From: Candidatus Omnitrophota bacterium
GTDB lineage: Bacteria; Omnitrophota; Gorgyraeia; Velamenicoccales; Velamenicoccaceae
Length of the DNA stretch: 8,871 nucleotides
Direction: 5' to 3'
NCBI GenBank assembly: GCA_003451585.1
Contig: DMEU01000018.1
Location: 1 to 8,871, forward strand
This document shows, piece after piece, positions 1 through 7,871 of this stretch (its first letter is position 1; the number at the start of each line of letters is the position of its first letter). Under the pieces are notes generated by a model. The model was given only the letters and a program-made list of their open reading frames with translations, had not been told where the DNA came from and ran no database searches. Position numbers and translations under genes: made by a program.

Positions 1-1251
1 CACCTGCCGAACCTCCTGCGGCGTGAGTTTGGGATTCACCGAAAGGATAAGCCCTGCCAGGCCGCTCACATGAGGGGCAGCCATACTTGTTCCTTGCGCA
101 AAATCATAACTCGATGGCGTTTGGGCAATACCGCTATATACCGAATAGCCCGGGGCAGAGACCCTTACCATATATCCGTAGTTTGAAAAATCCGTCAGCG
201 CGAGCGTGCCGTCGTCGTACATACCTACTGCGCCCACTGCCAAACTAAAAGGGCTATGCGCAAAGGCATTGAAATCTCCGGGAAGGGTATCGTTTCCTGC
301 GGCAACGACTACCACCGCTCCCATCGCCTCGCAGGCGGCGAAGACCTTATCCGCAACCTCCTGGTCTTCTTTTCTCTCGGATAAGAAATAACCTAAAGTT
401 TCAGCCTGAGTATCCGGGTCCTGATAATCCTCTATATAACTATCGAAAAAGGACGGGGCTATACTTAAGTTTATGACATTCGCGCGGTTTTGAGCGGCAA
501 AGGCTACGCCTGCTAACGTATCGCTTATCACTAAACCTACCTGCACCGGCATAATACTGACGCCGGGCGCAACCCCGCTTGTCCCGACGCCGTTATCTGC
601 GCTTCCTGCGGCGGTGATAGCAACATGGGTGCCATGCATGAGATCATCAGCCGTTCCCACCTGGCTTCTTCCGTCTTGCGTCCGGCTGGAGCCGGAAAGG
701 ACTATGCGCCCTTTTAACTCTTCATGTTCAAGCAGAGCCCCTGTATCAACAATCGCGATTACGATATTCGGGTCGCCGCGCGTTATATCCCATGCGGCTT
801 CAGCATTTATCGCCTTCAGGTTCCAGTCATCCCAGGGGTTGTCGTTGGTAAATACCGGGTCGTTAAACCTGGCAGAAGTTTTAAATACTGACTGGTAAAT
901 TGCCGCCTCTACGTTCGGGTTTTTCCTCAATTTCTCTTTTAGCTCCTTGCGGCGCGACGACGGGACCTCAATCTGCACAATCCTGAAAGTCGGTATCTGG
1001 CCGACGATCTTTATGTCTTCACCTTCGATGCTCTTTTTGAATGACTCGACACTCCTATCCTCTTTTAAAAGGACGACGAGTTCGTTCGGTATGACGGGAT
1101 AGGGCACGCCCGGTATCTCAATCGCCTTCGAGATATCCGGCGTCCGCACATCGGGCATCTTATAGGGCTTTACCTCTTTGCGGGAGCATCCTGAAAGCGC
1201 AGCCGCTGCCAGAATCATCAGAATAAGGATATTCCTGCGCGAATTTTTCAT
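1..1251 (-). CDS. Subtilisin-like (S8 family) serine protease lipoprotein, C-terminus cut by window edge
   Basis: The 417 visible codons encode a peptidase S8 protein. The N-terminus is a lipoprotein signal: basic MKNSRR, a hydrophobic stretch, then lipobox LSGC with the lipidated Cys at residue 22. Serine follows the Cys, so no Asp inner-membrane retention signal is seen and outer-membrane sorting is expected. Residues about 50-125 look like an inhibitor-I9-type propeptide. The catalytic triad is complete: Asp169 in IVDTG, His209 in HGTHVA, Ser389 in GTSMAAPHVSG; the oxyanion Asn320 sits in VVAAGN. Only the last helix region appears to be missing at base 1. The ATG at 1251 is preceded by AGAGG (1261-1265) with 9-base spacing, and the gene follows the large upstream gene by 19 bases, so it is probably co-transcribed. 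Family assignment is secure; its substrate is unknown, and the neighbouring large secreted protein is only a guess. Confidence 0.95.
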   Translation of the reverse strand, partial: MKNSRRNILILMILAAAALSGCSRKEVKPYKMPDVRTPDISKAIEIPGVPYPVIPNELVVLLKEDRSVESFKKSIEGEDIKIVGQIPTFRIVQIEVPSSRRKELKEKLRKNPNVEAAIYQSVFKTSARFNDPVFTNDNPWDDWNLKAINAEAAWDITRGDPNIVIAIVDTGALLEHEELKGRIVLSGSSRTQDGRSQVGTADDLMHGTHVAITAAGSADNGVGTSGVAPGVSIMPVQVGLVISDTLAGVAFAAQNRANVINLSIAPSFFDSYIEDYQDPDTQAETLGYFLSERKEDQEVADKVFAACEAMGAVVVVAAGNDTLPGDFNAFAHSPFSLAVGAVGMYDDGTLALTDFSNYGYMVRVSAPGYSVYSGIAQTPSSYDFAQGTSMAAPHVSGLAGLILSVNPKLTPQEVRQV

Positions 1252-1270
1252 TTTACTTTTCCTCTTTGGT

Positions 1271-4200
1271 TTATTTCGTATTTTCTTCGGCTAATCGCCG
1301 TAATTCGGGCGGCAGTTTCTTCCGCTCCTCAGGCGGCAGGCGCCGGATTTCGTCAATAAGCTCCTTCCGTTTCTCCGGCGAAAGCTTGGGGAGATTTCTT
1401 ATGAGCCGTTCCGCTCTACGCTCTTCGTCGAGAAACTCTAATTCAAATTTTGAAGAATAACGATGCATTGAAGACGAGGGATCAGCTGAATACTGTATGA
1501 GCCACGGCATCCCTACAAACAATATTCCAGATCCATAGCTCGCCTGAGCAGGGAAGGGGTTAACGGGGGCAGGGAACCGGGATTGGTCAAAAAAAACAAT
1601 ATTTTTGATCTTTCCGGTGAACCTATCTACAATCTTGCGCGTTATTGCATCCTCCAGATGCTCGGGCGCACCTACATAAACAATAGAAAGGAGATTATCT
1701 TTAAATCCAAAAGCAGTTTTGCCGATGGGAATGGTGCTACTATGGGCATTTTCAGCAATATAAACTTCGTCAAAGAATGGGTACCCTTCGACCTTAGTTA
1801 TGTCCCCTGCTCGTTCAACAAGTGCATTTACACGTATCCGCACATCGCTCGGAAGAACATAGAAAACTATATGTACGTTGATTTCCCCCTTCCTCCCCCC
1901 TATGTCAAAACGAAAAAGGGATCCCTCCACAGAACGGATAGTGCCGTTGAAGCACTCTACCGCAGTGGTCAGTGAATACATATCAGAAGTGTCGAGCCTT
2001 CCAACCTCAACAGGTCGGAGATGAAAACCGGCCGTCCAGCGGTGAAGGTATTTATGAGGAACATCTGCTTCTGTTCTACTCTCCACCTTGCGACCTTGGA
2101 GTTCTTCATATACTACGGTTTCCGATGTTTCATGCCAATTTTGATGTTCCTCAATTCCTTTATACCTGTTTGTGTCGTCTCCTCCGCCAATGTAAAATGT
2201 GATTACAGGCGCCTTGCCTCCATCCGATACGGCCGGATAAAACTCCGCGAGAAGTGTCTCAAAATCCGCCTTTGTAAATACGGAATCAAGCAGGAATTTT
2301 CCTGTCACTGGCCGTTCTTCTTCTCCGACCTTGATCCTGTGACTTGATTCGGACGTCTTATCGGACTCAAGGCCGAGCCAGCCCCCCGGAACCTTTGGGT
2401 CGGTCTGGGCAATGGTCTTGGGGTCCGGATCAAAGGGGATGCCTTTCCCGGTCATCACTCTAATAAGTAGAGGGATTTCCGAAAGCGACGCCTCTTTTTT
2501 AATAATATCGGCGTTTATCTTTCCGGAGAAAGATTTTGAAGAATAATCCGGCTTAAGCCCAATATCATGTACGCTGAATATAAAATCCATCCCTTCGGCC
2601 TGTTCGTTTAGCCATATCCTGATCATGGCGTCCCTTATGTCGTTCTTATCGATTGCCTTATCAATCCTTCGTAAAAGCGAACGCTCAGCGGCGCCGGGGC
2701 CCGGTTCCCACCCGGCGTCATAATAAATCTTTCCGCCCATTTCAAACTGCGCGCGCTTGACGAAAACCACCCGGGGTTTAAATAAGAGCGTGTGGGTGCG
2801 GTCAGGACCCTTTTCCCAGTCCTCAAACTCAATATGCGCTCCCTCGGTTACAAGCCTGGGAACCGTCGAAGGGTCGGCATCCAGCTCTTTTCGCGAGGTC
2901 TTTTCAACGCCGGAGACAAAGAGTTCTCCCTGAACGTCTCCGGCGATCTCGTACTCCCCTGTCCAGATCCTGCCTTCGATTCCGCCGTCTACAATACGGC
3001 CGCCGATTTTCACGGCTACGTTGTCCATCTCCGACAAAAAGACAAGCTCGAGCGTCATCACATTCTCTCCGGATTCCTCGTTCACCGTCTTTTGCAGCTT
3101 GCGCTTATGCCGTTTCTTTTCCAGTTCATCCAGGGCCTTATCCAGTTTCTTCTGAAGCGCCTCCAGTCCTGCCGCCGCGATGTTTCGGCGATCCTGGGAA
3201 AATTTTAGCCAGCGGTAAGAAAGCTCGTAAGCCGCTTGCGTGGCCATGTATTCACCAACGGCGGGGTCCTTTTCAAAATACGAGGTTGCGTCCGGCAGCA
3301 TTTTCCTGCTCACTTCAAGGGCAGCGTCCTTTAAAAGGTCGGAACCGACACGGCTCTGCCACCAATCAGCGCTGGCCACTTTTCGTCTTGCCGCGTCTTG
3401 AATATCCTTAAACCTAATATCCTTTAGCTTTGGTCTCTTTGTTACATGTACTTTGATCTCATCCCGGAAAAGTTTATCTTTGATTTTACTGTAAAACCCT
3501 GTCTTGGGGGTCTCGGCTTTATCCCAGCCAAGGACATGCGTCTCTAAGGCCGCGTGAAGGTCACCATCTTCAATCATGACCGCGTGGCCGCCGAGCATCG
3601 CTTCAACACCTTCGGCAATAAACTTCTGAATGATGTCCCCGCCCCGGTTGCTGACGAACTGCCGGCTGAAGATAACAGAGTCTTCTACCAGCGAACGCTG
3701 GCCATAGATAACACTTAAATCAGGGCCGCTTGGCCCGTCGTCTGAGAAAACGGCAACCGTCTGTTCAATCGCCTGGTACGGGAAGGCCCACGGCCCCATC
3801 TCGCGATAATCCAGCATAATCTTGACTGCCAACACTGATGCATCTGCAAACACATCGTACCAAAACGTATTCCATAGCGCGCCGATGACCTCGTTGGTCA
3901 CGGATTGAAGGACGCGATGAGCATCTTCAAAGCTGTCCATGGCCGTCTCAGCATCCTCGCTCAACTCGCGTATCCGCTTCTTGAATGCCTCTATTTGTTC
4001 TTTAATTATCTTGATTTTTTTATCTAATTCTCTTTCTTCCTCCACCCATGTTGCTGAGTAAAATATCATTCCGCCGCTTTTTGCCTCAACCTTCATAAGA
4101 TACGGAGGGGCTTCCTTTTCCAATCCCTTCGCCGCCTTTTCACGCAGCTCTGCCAGCCGCTGCCTGAATTTATCCAACTGCTCCTGTGCACTTTTATACA

Positions 4201-4591
4201 GAGAAACCGCGTCCACTGCCGCTATCTCGGCCGGCTGAGCCGCTTTGGCTGCGGCAAAATATCTCTCTATCGCTTGTTCGTATTGCCGCTTCTTTTCCGC
4301 GGTAAAATCTCCGGCATACAGTTTTTCAAGAAGCTCATTCTTCTCTTTCTCCAGCTGATACATTCTTTCGTTAAACGGTTTTAACGCGTCGCGCGCGGCC
4401 GATAACGCCGATTTGCGCTGTTGGAGCAGCTGTTCGGCTTTCACTACGTCCTTTTTTGCCGCCTCAATATCCTCGCGAATATCGGCAAAGGCGCTTGAAC
4501 CGGAACACGTCAGGATAATAAAGATAAGGAGCGTCCCTGTTGACCTATTGAAACTATTGACCAACGGTAAAGCGACAGACTTATTTCTCAT
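1271..4591 (-). CDS. Large exported protein of unknown family (1106 aa), coiled coils plus beta-rich region
   Basis: I do not recognise this protein. The ATG at 4591 is chosen because it gives a signal peptide (hydrophobic core about residues 20-32, cleavage after SSAFA at residue 36), has AGGAG at 4603-4607, and overlaps the upstream stop as ATGA. The mature part starts with charged, Lys/Glu-rich coiled-coil segments (about 37-95 and 130-230), a mixed region (about 235-465), another short coiled coil (470-505), and a long beta-rich region (about 511-1050). The C-terminus is a highly charged helical tail with three L(S/P)PE-R motifs at about residues 1070, 1085 and 1093. A motif of the form GG-I-Y-A-W occurs twice, at residues 173-182 and 619-628, suggesting a repeated module. 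No membrane helix or catalytic motif is evident after the signal peptide. Most likely a periplasmic or surface structural protein; function is unknown. Confidence 0.9.
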   Translation of the reverse strand: MRNKSVALPLVNSFNRSTGTLLIFIILTCSGSSAFADIREDIEAAKKDVVKAEQLLQQRKSALSAARDALKPFNERMYQLEKEKNELLEKLYAGDFTAEKKRQYEQAIERYFAAAKAAQPAEIAAVDAVSLYKSAQEQLDKFRQRLAELREKAAKGLEKEAPPYLMKVEAKSGGMIFYSATWVEEERELDKKIKIIKEQIEAFKKRIRELSEDAETAMDSFEDAHRVLQSVTNEVIGALWNTFWYDVFADASVLAVKIMLDYREMGPWAFPYQAIEQTVAVFSDDGPSGPDLSVIYGQRSLVEDSVIFSRQFVSNRGGDIIQKFIAEGVEAMLGGHAVMIEDGDLHAALETHVLGWDKAETPKTGFYSKIKDKLFRDEIKVHVTKRPKLKDIRFKDIQDAARRKVASADWWQSRVGSDLLKDAALEVSRKMLPDATSYFEKDPAVGEYMATQAAYELSYRWLKFSQDRRNIAAAGLEALQKKLDKALDELEKKRHKRKLQKTVNEESGENVMTLELVFLSEMDNVAVKIGGRIVDGGIEGRIWTGEYEIAGDVQGELFVSGVEKTSRKELDADPSTVPRLVTEGAHIEFEDWEKGPDRTHTLLFKPRVVFVKRAQFEMGGKIYYDAGWEPGPGAAERSLLRRIDKAIDKNDIRDAMIRIWLNEQAEGMDFIFSVHDIGLKPDYSSKSFSGKINADIIKKEASLSEIPLLIRVMTGKGIPFDPDPKTIAQTDPKVPGGWLGLESDKTSESSHRIKVGEEERPVTGKFLLDSVFTKADFETLLAEFYPAVSDGGKAPVITFYIGGGDDTNRYKGIEEHQNWHETSETVVYEELQGRKVESRTEADVPHKYLHRWTAGFHLRPVEVGRLDTSDMYSLTTAVECFNGTIRSVEGSLFRFDIGGRKGEINVHIVFYVLPSDVRIRVNALVERAGDITKVEGYPFFDEVYIAENAHSSTIPIGKTAFGFKDNLLSIVYVGAPEHLEDAITRKIVDRFTGKIKNIVFFDQSRFPAPVNPFPAQASYGSGILFVGMPWLIQYSADPSSSMHRYSSKFELEFLDEERRAERLIRNLPKLSPEKRKELIDEIRRLPPEERKKLPPELRRLAEENTK

Positions 4592-4770
4592 TTTTTTCTC
4601 TTCTCCTGTAAAAATCCTGATATGGCGGTCAAGAGAATCAGCGCCGCCGCACATCCTGAAAATGCGGCCGCGAATAAAAGAAACATGCCCCATCTGCATC
4701 CTAATGCTTTGGCGGCTGCCGTTGTCACGATAGCGCCCAGAAATGCCTTCCACCACAGCTCAGTCATCAT
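4588..4770 (-). CDS. Small two-helix inner-membrane protein (60 aa)
   Basis: This short gene encodes 60 residues with two hydrophobic segments, about 5-24 and 28-54 (rich in Ala, Leu, Phe), and a basic tail QEKRKK. It has Cys25 and Cys40, but neither lies in a lipobox. The reading frame is supported by context rather than homology: its ATG overlaps the previous stop as ATGA (4770-4767), its TGA overlaps the next start as ATGA (4591-4588), and GGAGG lies at 4780-4784 with 9-base spacing. A second ATG directly follows the first, so the start may be 4767. The size and topology recall holin-like or small-scaffold membrane proteins, but nothing more specific can be said. Its tight coupling suggests it is made in proportion with the flanking membrane and exported proteins. 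Confidence 0.75.
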   Translation of the reverse strand: MMTELWWKAFLGAIVTTAAAKALGCRWGMFLLFAAAFSGCAAALILLTAISGFLQEKRKK

Positions 4771-5159
4771 TTTGTTTTTCCTCCGAATATCTCTCCGAGG
4801 CCGCGCAACGCCTCATCAAACTCTCGCTCAAGATTTATCTGAACGGCTCTATGTATGAAAATAAGCGCAATTAAACACATAACAGCCAACATCTTAAACG
4901 CCGGGTTTTTGCGGGTCATTAATAACGCTATTGCCGCGCCGACTATCGTCCAATAAGCGAAAAATAATAGATTCTGCAGTATCTGCGGAAGATTTAATTT
5001 TACGTCCAAAATAAGCGTGGGAACACTGACAATTAAATTTATAACCCTGCGCAGCGCCTCATTATCCCAGGCCTTATTGAGAGTTGCCAAAGGAACCGTT
5101 ATAATTACTATAAGAAGCCCGGCTATCGCGCCGATCATAATGGATTTCTTTGCCTTCAT
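4767..5159 (-). CDS. Small multi-pass membrane protein (130 aa), intact paralogue of the protein at 7832-8143
   Basis: The product has about four hydrophobic segments: residues 7-27, a shorter one at 38-52, 63-81 and 88-104, then a charged, probably amphipathic tail (105-130, with LEREFDEALRGL). I do not recognise the family. By eye about 42 of the first 90 residues match the small protein encoded at 8143-7832, including KKSI, WDNE, INxxxxxP, DVKLxLPQ, QN, FF and YW, so the two are duplicates. The ATG at 5159 overlaps the TPR gene's TGA as ATGA, with AAGGG about 8 bases upstream; the stop overlaps the next start as ATGA. The conserved short DVKLxLPQxxQN segment lies between hydrophobic stretches and may be a loop or re-entrant element. 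An inner-membrane location is likely; function is unknown. Confidence 0.85.
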   Translation of the reverse strand: MKAKKSIMIGAIAGLLIVIITVPLATLNKAWDNEALRRVINLIVSVPTLILDVKLNLPQILQNLLFFAYWTIVGAAIALLMTRKNPAFKMLAVMCLIALIFIHRAVQINLEREFDEALRGLGEIFGGKTK

Positions 5160-6949
5160 TTCTTTCGCCCTTGGACCTCGGCAATTTTCGCCGATAATCT
5201 ATCCTTATCCCCGCCCAACTCAATCGCCTTTCGGTATGTTTCCAGGGCAGTTTTCCAGTCGCTGTCATCCTGGCTTGCGGCGAATATATCCGCGTATAAC
5301 TCATGTATCTGGGCGGATTCAGGGTCGCGCTTCAGATAGTCGCCGAACATAGACATGCCAAAAAGTACGCGCTCCGCCTTCTCCGGCTTGGAGCGGATTA
5401 ACTCAAGCGTATCCTCTAATTCAGAAATGGTCTGCCCCACAACCGCTTCATCAAACATCTTCATTAATTTCACATTGAATTGAATTTCAGGGTTATCCGG
5501 AGCCAGGGCCTGGGCGGTTTTTAACGTTAGCCGGCCATTCCGATATCTCCTAAGCCGTAATTGCGCAGCAGCCAGCGCGCCATAGCCACGTCCCCATTCC
5601 TTTACAAGTGATACTGCCTTCTCAAGATAGCTTAGCGCCTCTGCATCTTTATAACTCCACATCCCAAGGACTCCCCTATTATAATACGCAGGGGCGAATT
5701 CAGGAAACTTCTTTATCAATTCATCAATGCCTTCCTTCTGCGGTCTTGAGCTACCGGCCAGCGCCTGCTCAAGCGCATTCCAGGCGGTTTCATTATCCTG
5801 CTTGCCCGGAAGGGCGAGTTCTTTATCGGACATATCCCGGCGCGAACGAATATAGTCTTCAGGCCTTTTTATTTCAATCCCCTGGGAAGAGGAAGATACT
5901 GCGCTCATCCCTGCCCCTGACCCAATATTGGTCTGGGCCACGCCGGCATTTCCATCATTCGGGGCAAGTTTAAGCCCCTTTTGGGCATACCACAAAAGAT
6001 GGACCGGCCAGCTTCGTTTTAGATAGATAAAGTGCAAGTTCAGATATAGGGATCCTGAATTTGGAGACAATTCCAGCGCCTTAAGCCACGCCTCCTCTGC
6101 TTTATCTAGGTTTTTTGAACTACCCGGTGGGGCACGATACAGTTCATAATACATGGAACCGAGTATCTCCAGCATGGAGTCCGAAGAAGGCCAGAGCTCA
6201 AGATATGCTTCTATCGCGGCTGCCGCATCCTTGTCTCTTTTCATCAAAGCAAGAATCCAGCCCCGCTGCCGAAGGGCCAACTCATTTTCAGGCTCTATCT
6301 TAAGGGCCAAATCTGCTTGAGCCAGGGCCTCTTCATATCGTTCCAAATCCTTCAAGCAAGTGGCATGGTATGCCAATAACTCCGCATCGTCGGGAAGATG
6401 TTGCAATCCCATCAATATTATTTCCTCCGCCTTCTTATAATCATTTTGCTTTTCATAAATGTAGGTTATCCATTGATAGGCGAAGGTATGTTTGGGGTCC
6501 ATCCCAAGGACACGTTCAAAGAGTTTTATCGCCTCAAGCCTATCCCCGCGCTTCCACGATATGTGGGCAGAGCCAAAATAGCCCCAAGTAAAATCAGGAA
6601 ACTTTTTTATCAGGTCATTATAAACCGCTGCCTGGGCCTCAATATCCTCTTTAAGCCGCGCCAGTAGATAGATATTTTCGGGAGTCTCTCCTTGTTTTTT
6701 AAGACGCCCGCCGTATTCGCTAATCATCTGCTCGCGCCAGCCATCCTCAATCATCGCGTCCTGGTATTTTATATGAGCCATCACTGAATCCGGATGCTCT
6801 TTAAGGGCTTGTTTTACTTTTATCAAGGCCTTAACCTCGCCAAGGTCTTTGGCTAAAGCCGGGGCCTGCGCCAGGACCGTAATAGCGATTAAAAATGCCG
6901 CTATCACCGGATAAAACTGTTTATTTCCAATTCTGCCTAATTTAGCCAT
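5156..6949 (-). CDS. Exported tetratricopeptide-repeat (TPR) protein
   Basis: The product (597 aa from the ATG at 6949) starts with a Sec signal peptide (basic start, hydrophobic 15-27, cleavage after APALA near residue 33), so it should work in the periplasm. Two TPR arrays follow. Array one has units near 121-152, 155-186, 189-220, 223-254, 258-297 and 300-332, with typical W/Y-G-A-P spacing. A Gly/Ser/Ala-rich linker (about 333-387) separates array two, with units near 418-449, 452-484 and 547-580. The segments starting LIKKFPDF and LIKKFPEF open similar stretches in the two arrays, suggesting internal duplication. TPRs mediate protein-protein contacts, so a scaffold role is inferred. Starts at TTG 6958 and ATG 6955 are also possible; 6949 has AUAGG at a better distance. 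The stop overlaps the next start as ATGA. Confidence 0.92.
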   Translation of the reverse strand: MAKLGRIGNKQFYPVIAAFLIAITVLAQAPALAKDLGEVKALIKVKQALKEHPDSVMAHIKYQDAMIEDGWREQMISEYGGRLKKQGETPENIYLLARLKEDIEAQAAVYNDLIKKFPDFTWGYFGSAHISWKRGDRLEAIKLFERVLGMDPKHTFAYQWITYIYEKQNDYKKAEEIILMGLQHLPDDAELLAYHATCLKDLERYEEALAQADLALKIEPENELALRQRGWILALMKRDKDAAAAIEAYLELWPSSDSMLEILGSMYYELYRAPPGSSKNLDKAEEAWLKALELSPNSGSLYLNLHFIYLKRSWPVHLLWYAQKGLKLAPNDGNAGVAQTNIGSGAGMSAVSSSSQGIEIKRPEDYIRSRRDMSDKELALPGKQDNETAWNALEQALAGSSRPQKEGIDELIKKFPEFAPAYYNRGVLGMWSYKDAEALSYLEKAVSLVKEWGRGYGALAAAQLRLRRYRNGRLTLKTAQALAPDNPEIQFNVKLMKMFDEAVVGQTISELEDTLELIRSKPEKAERVLFGMSMFGDYLKRDPESAQIHELYADIFAASQDDSDWKTALETYRKAIELGGDKDRLSAKIAEVQGRKK

Positions 6950-6959
6950 CTTCATCAAC

Positions 6960-7670
6960 CTATCCAGGTATCTTTGATATTTCGTCGGTTATATTATTAA
7001 AAATAAAAGTACCGGCACCGTCTCTTAATTTAATAGTAAGGTTCCCATCATCAAGCTGGAGCTCATCTGGCCAATCATATTGAGATTCAGGAGCATAAAT
7101 CAAGGCATGTTGTTTCTTATCTTTATCGTATCTATACACAGGACCCTTGAAATAGGCAACAAATATATACCTGCCATTTTCTATCCTTGCAATCTCTGAA
7201 GCAGCACAAGGAATCGCACCGTCATACTCTTTGATAACTACTCTATCATTTTTTATTCCTTTATTATTAATAAACCATTCTGCTAGCTCTAATCCGCCTT
7301 TATCGTTTATGCCTTTAAACTCTTCATATGCCCTATTGTATTCTTCGTTGCTAAAATACGACCAACCAATAATTTCGTGTCTATGTTTCTTATCTTGTAA
7401 ATTGATACCTTTATCCTTAAATATTTTTTCGCTTTTTAAAATCCACTGTATTTCCGGTTCACCGAGAAAATAACCGCCTGACCCTGAAGAACCTCTGATT
7501 ATAGCTGACTCATATTCATAAAACTCTTCTTCTGATAGCTGGCCTGGGTCTGTTGCGAGCACCTTATCTAAATCATATAATAAATCGTTAATAGCGAGTT
7601 TTTCTGCATATGTGCCATTGGATAACAGTCCGCAAAAAATGAGTGCTGAAATTACTAGTAATTTTTTCAT
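6960..7670 (-). CDS. AT-rich exported protein of unknown function (236 aa)
   Basis: I do not recognise the family. The ATG at 7670 is chosen over an in-frame ATG at 7718 because it has AAGGAG at 7682-7687 and directly gives a signal peptide (MKKLL, hydrophobic to 16, cleavage after TYA at residue 22). The middle part (about 85-140) is helical, and a GWSYFSNEEYNRAYEEF stretch resembles one TPR-like hairpin. The last 90 residues are a run of predicted beta strands with Tyr, Phe and Asp (ENGRYIFVAYF, GPVYRYDKD), resembling propeller-type blades, though no repeat is clear. G+C is visibly lower than in neighbours: three 60-base lines in it (from 7021, 7261 and 7381) hold 23, 19 and 13 G+C. Its TAG ends 10 bases before the chosen TPR start, so it belongs to the same train. 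It may be a later addition. Confidence 0.82.
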   Translation of the reverse strand: MKKLLVISALIFCGLLSNGTYAEKLAINDLLYDLDKVLATDPGQLSEEEFYEYESAIIRGSSGSGGYFLGEPEIQWILKSEKIFKDKGINLQDKKHRHEIIGWSYFSNEEYNRAYEEFKGINDKGGLELAEWFINNKGIKNDRVVIKEYDGAIPCAASEIARIENGRYIFVAYFKGPVYRYDKDKKQHALIYAPESQYDWPDELQLDDGNLTIKLRDGAGTFIFNNITDEISKIPG

Positions 7671-7763
7671 GTTATTCACCACTCCTTCAGAATTATATAG
7701 GGGGGTTGGCCGCCGCAATACATAAAGAACTCTTCGACTTCGCTTGAGGGCATGCTTTTTTAT
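7671..7763. other. Short intergenic spacer between the frameshifted membrane gene and the AT-rich exported protein gene
   Basis: On the minus strand this holds a CAAGCGAAGTCGAAGAGTTC stretch (around 7728-7747) with doubled CGAAG units, then a C-rich run and the ribosome binding site AAGGAG at 7682-7687. CGAAGTCGAAG-type sequence is common as dispersed low-complexity filler in environmental bacterial genomes (from memory, weak), so this may be a small repeat remnant. I see no convincing terminator or promoter, which agrees with read-through transcription from the gene to the right. Confidence 0.4.
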
Positions 7764-7871
7764 TTAGGATTTCTTGCTTCGCTCTCTCCAAAGATCAATC
7801 AGCCTGAGTGCAGCGAAAAAAAGAATAATCCCTATCGCCCAGCCGATGAATGAAAGCGAGAATAAAATAAA
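7764..7871 (-). pseudogene. Out-of-frame C-terminal remnant of the 7832-8143 membrane protein gene
   Basis: In the frame one base off from the upstream gene, codons from 7871 down to a TAA at 7766-7764 read 35 residues: a hydrophobic helix (FILFSLSFIGW and following, ending in IILFFAAL) and a basic tail with WRERSKKS. This matches in position and character the fourth membrane helix and charged tail of the intact paralogue, so it is read as the displaced 3' end of that gene. It has no start codon or ribosome binding site of its own. Confidence 0.65.

Noticed and set aside
1583..2347. Plus-strand open frames opposite the large exported protein gene
   Set aside because: They lack ribosome binding sites and recognisable domains, and lie entirely antisense to a coherent 1106-codon gene.
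2635..2832. A 65-codon minus-strand open frame inside the large gene
   Set aside because: It overlaps the in-frame coding region completely in another frame and has no supporting signal.
4592..4756. A 55-codon N-terminal extension of the large exported protein, from an ATG at 4756
   Set aside because: It would read the 60-aa gene out of frame, has no ribosome binding site, and hides the signal peptide; the ATG at 4591 has AGGAG and the ATGA overlap.
5608..6667. Plus-strand open frames opposite the TPR gene
   Set aside because: They are shadows of the TPR coding frame with low-complexity, unstructured translations and no start signals.
7692..7697. A perfect TATAAT on the minus strand before the AT-rich exported protein gene
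   Set aside because: A start of transcription 7 bases downstream would fall in the ribosome binding site at 7682-7687, and there is no good -35 at 16-18 bases.
7671..7718. A 16-codon N-terminal extension of the AT-rich exported protein, from an ATG at 7718
   Set aside because: The ribosome binding site AAGGAG would be inside it, and the signal peptide starts at 7670.
7719..7766. GCATGC followed by a T-run on the plus strand as an intrinsic terminator
   Set aside because: The stem is only 6 bases and self-complementary with no loop, and no plus-strand gene ends nearby.
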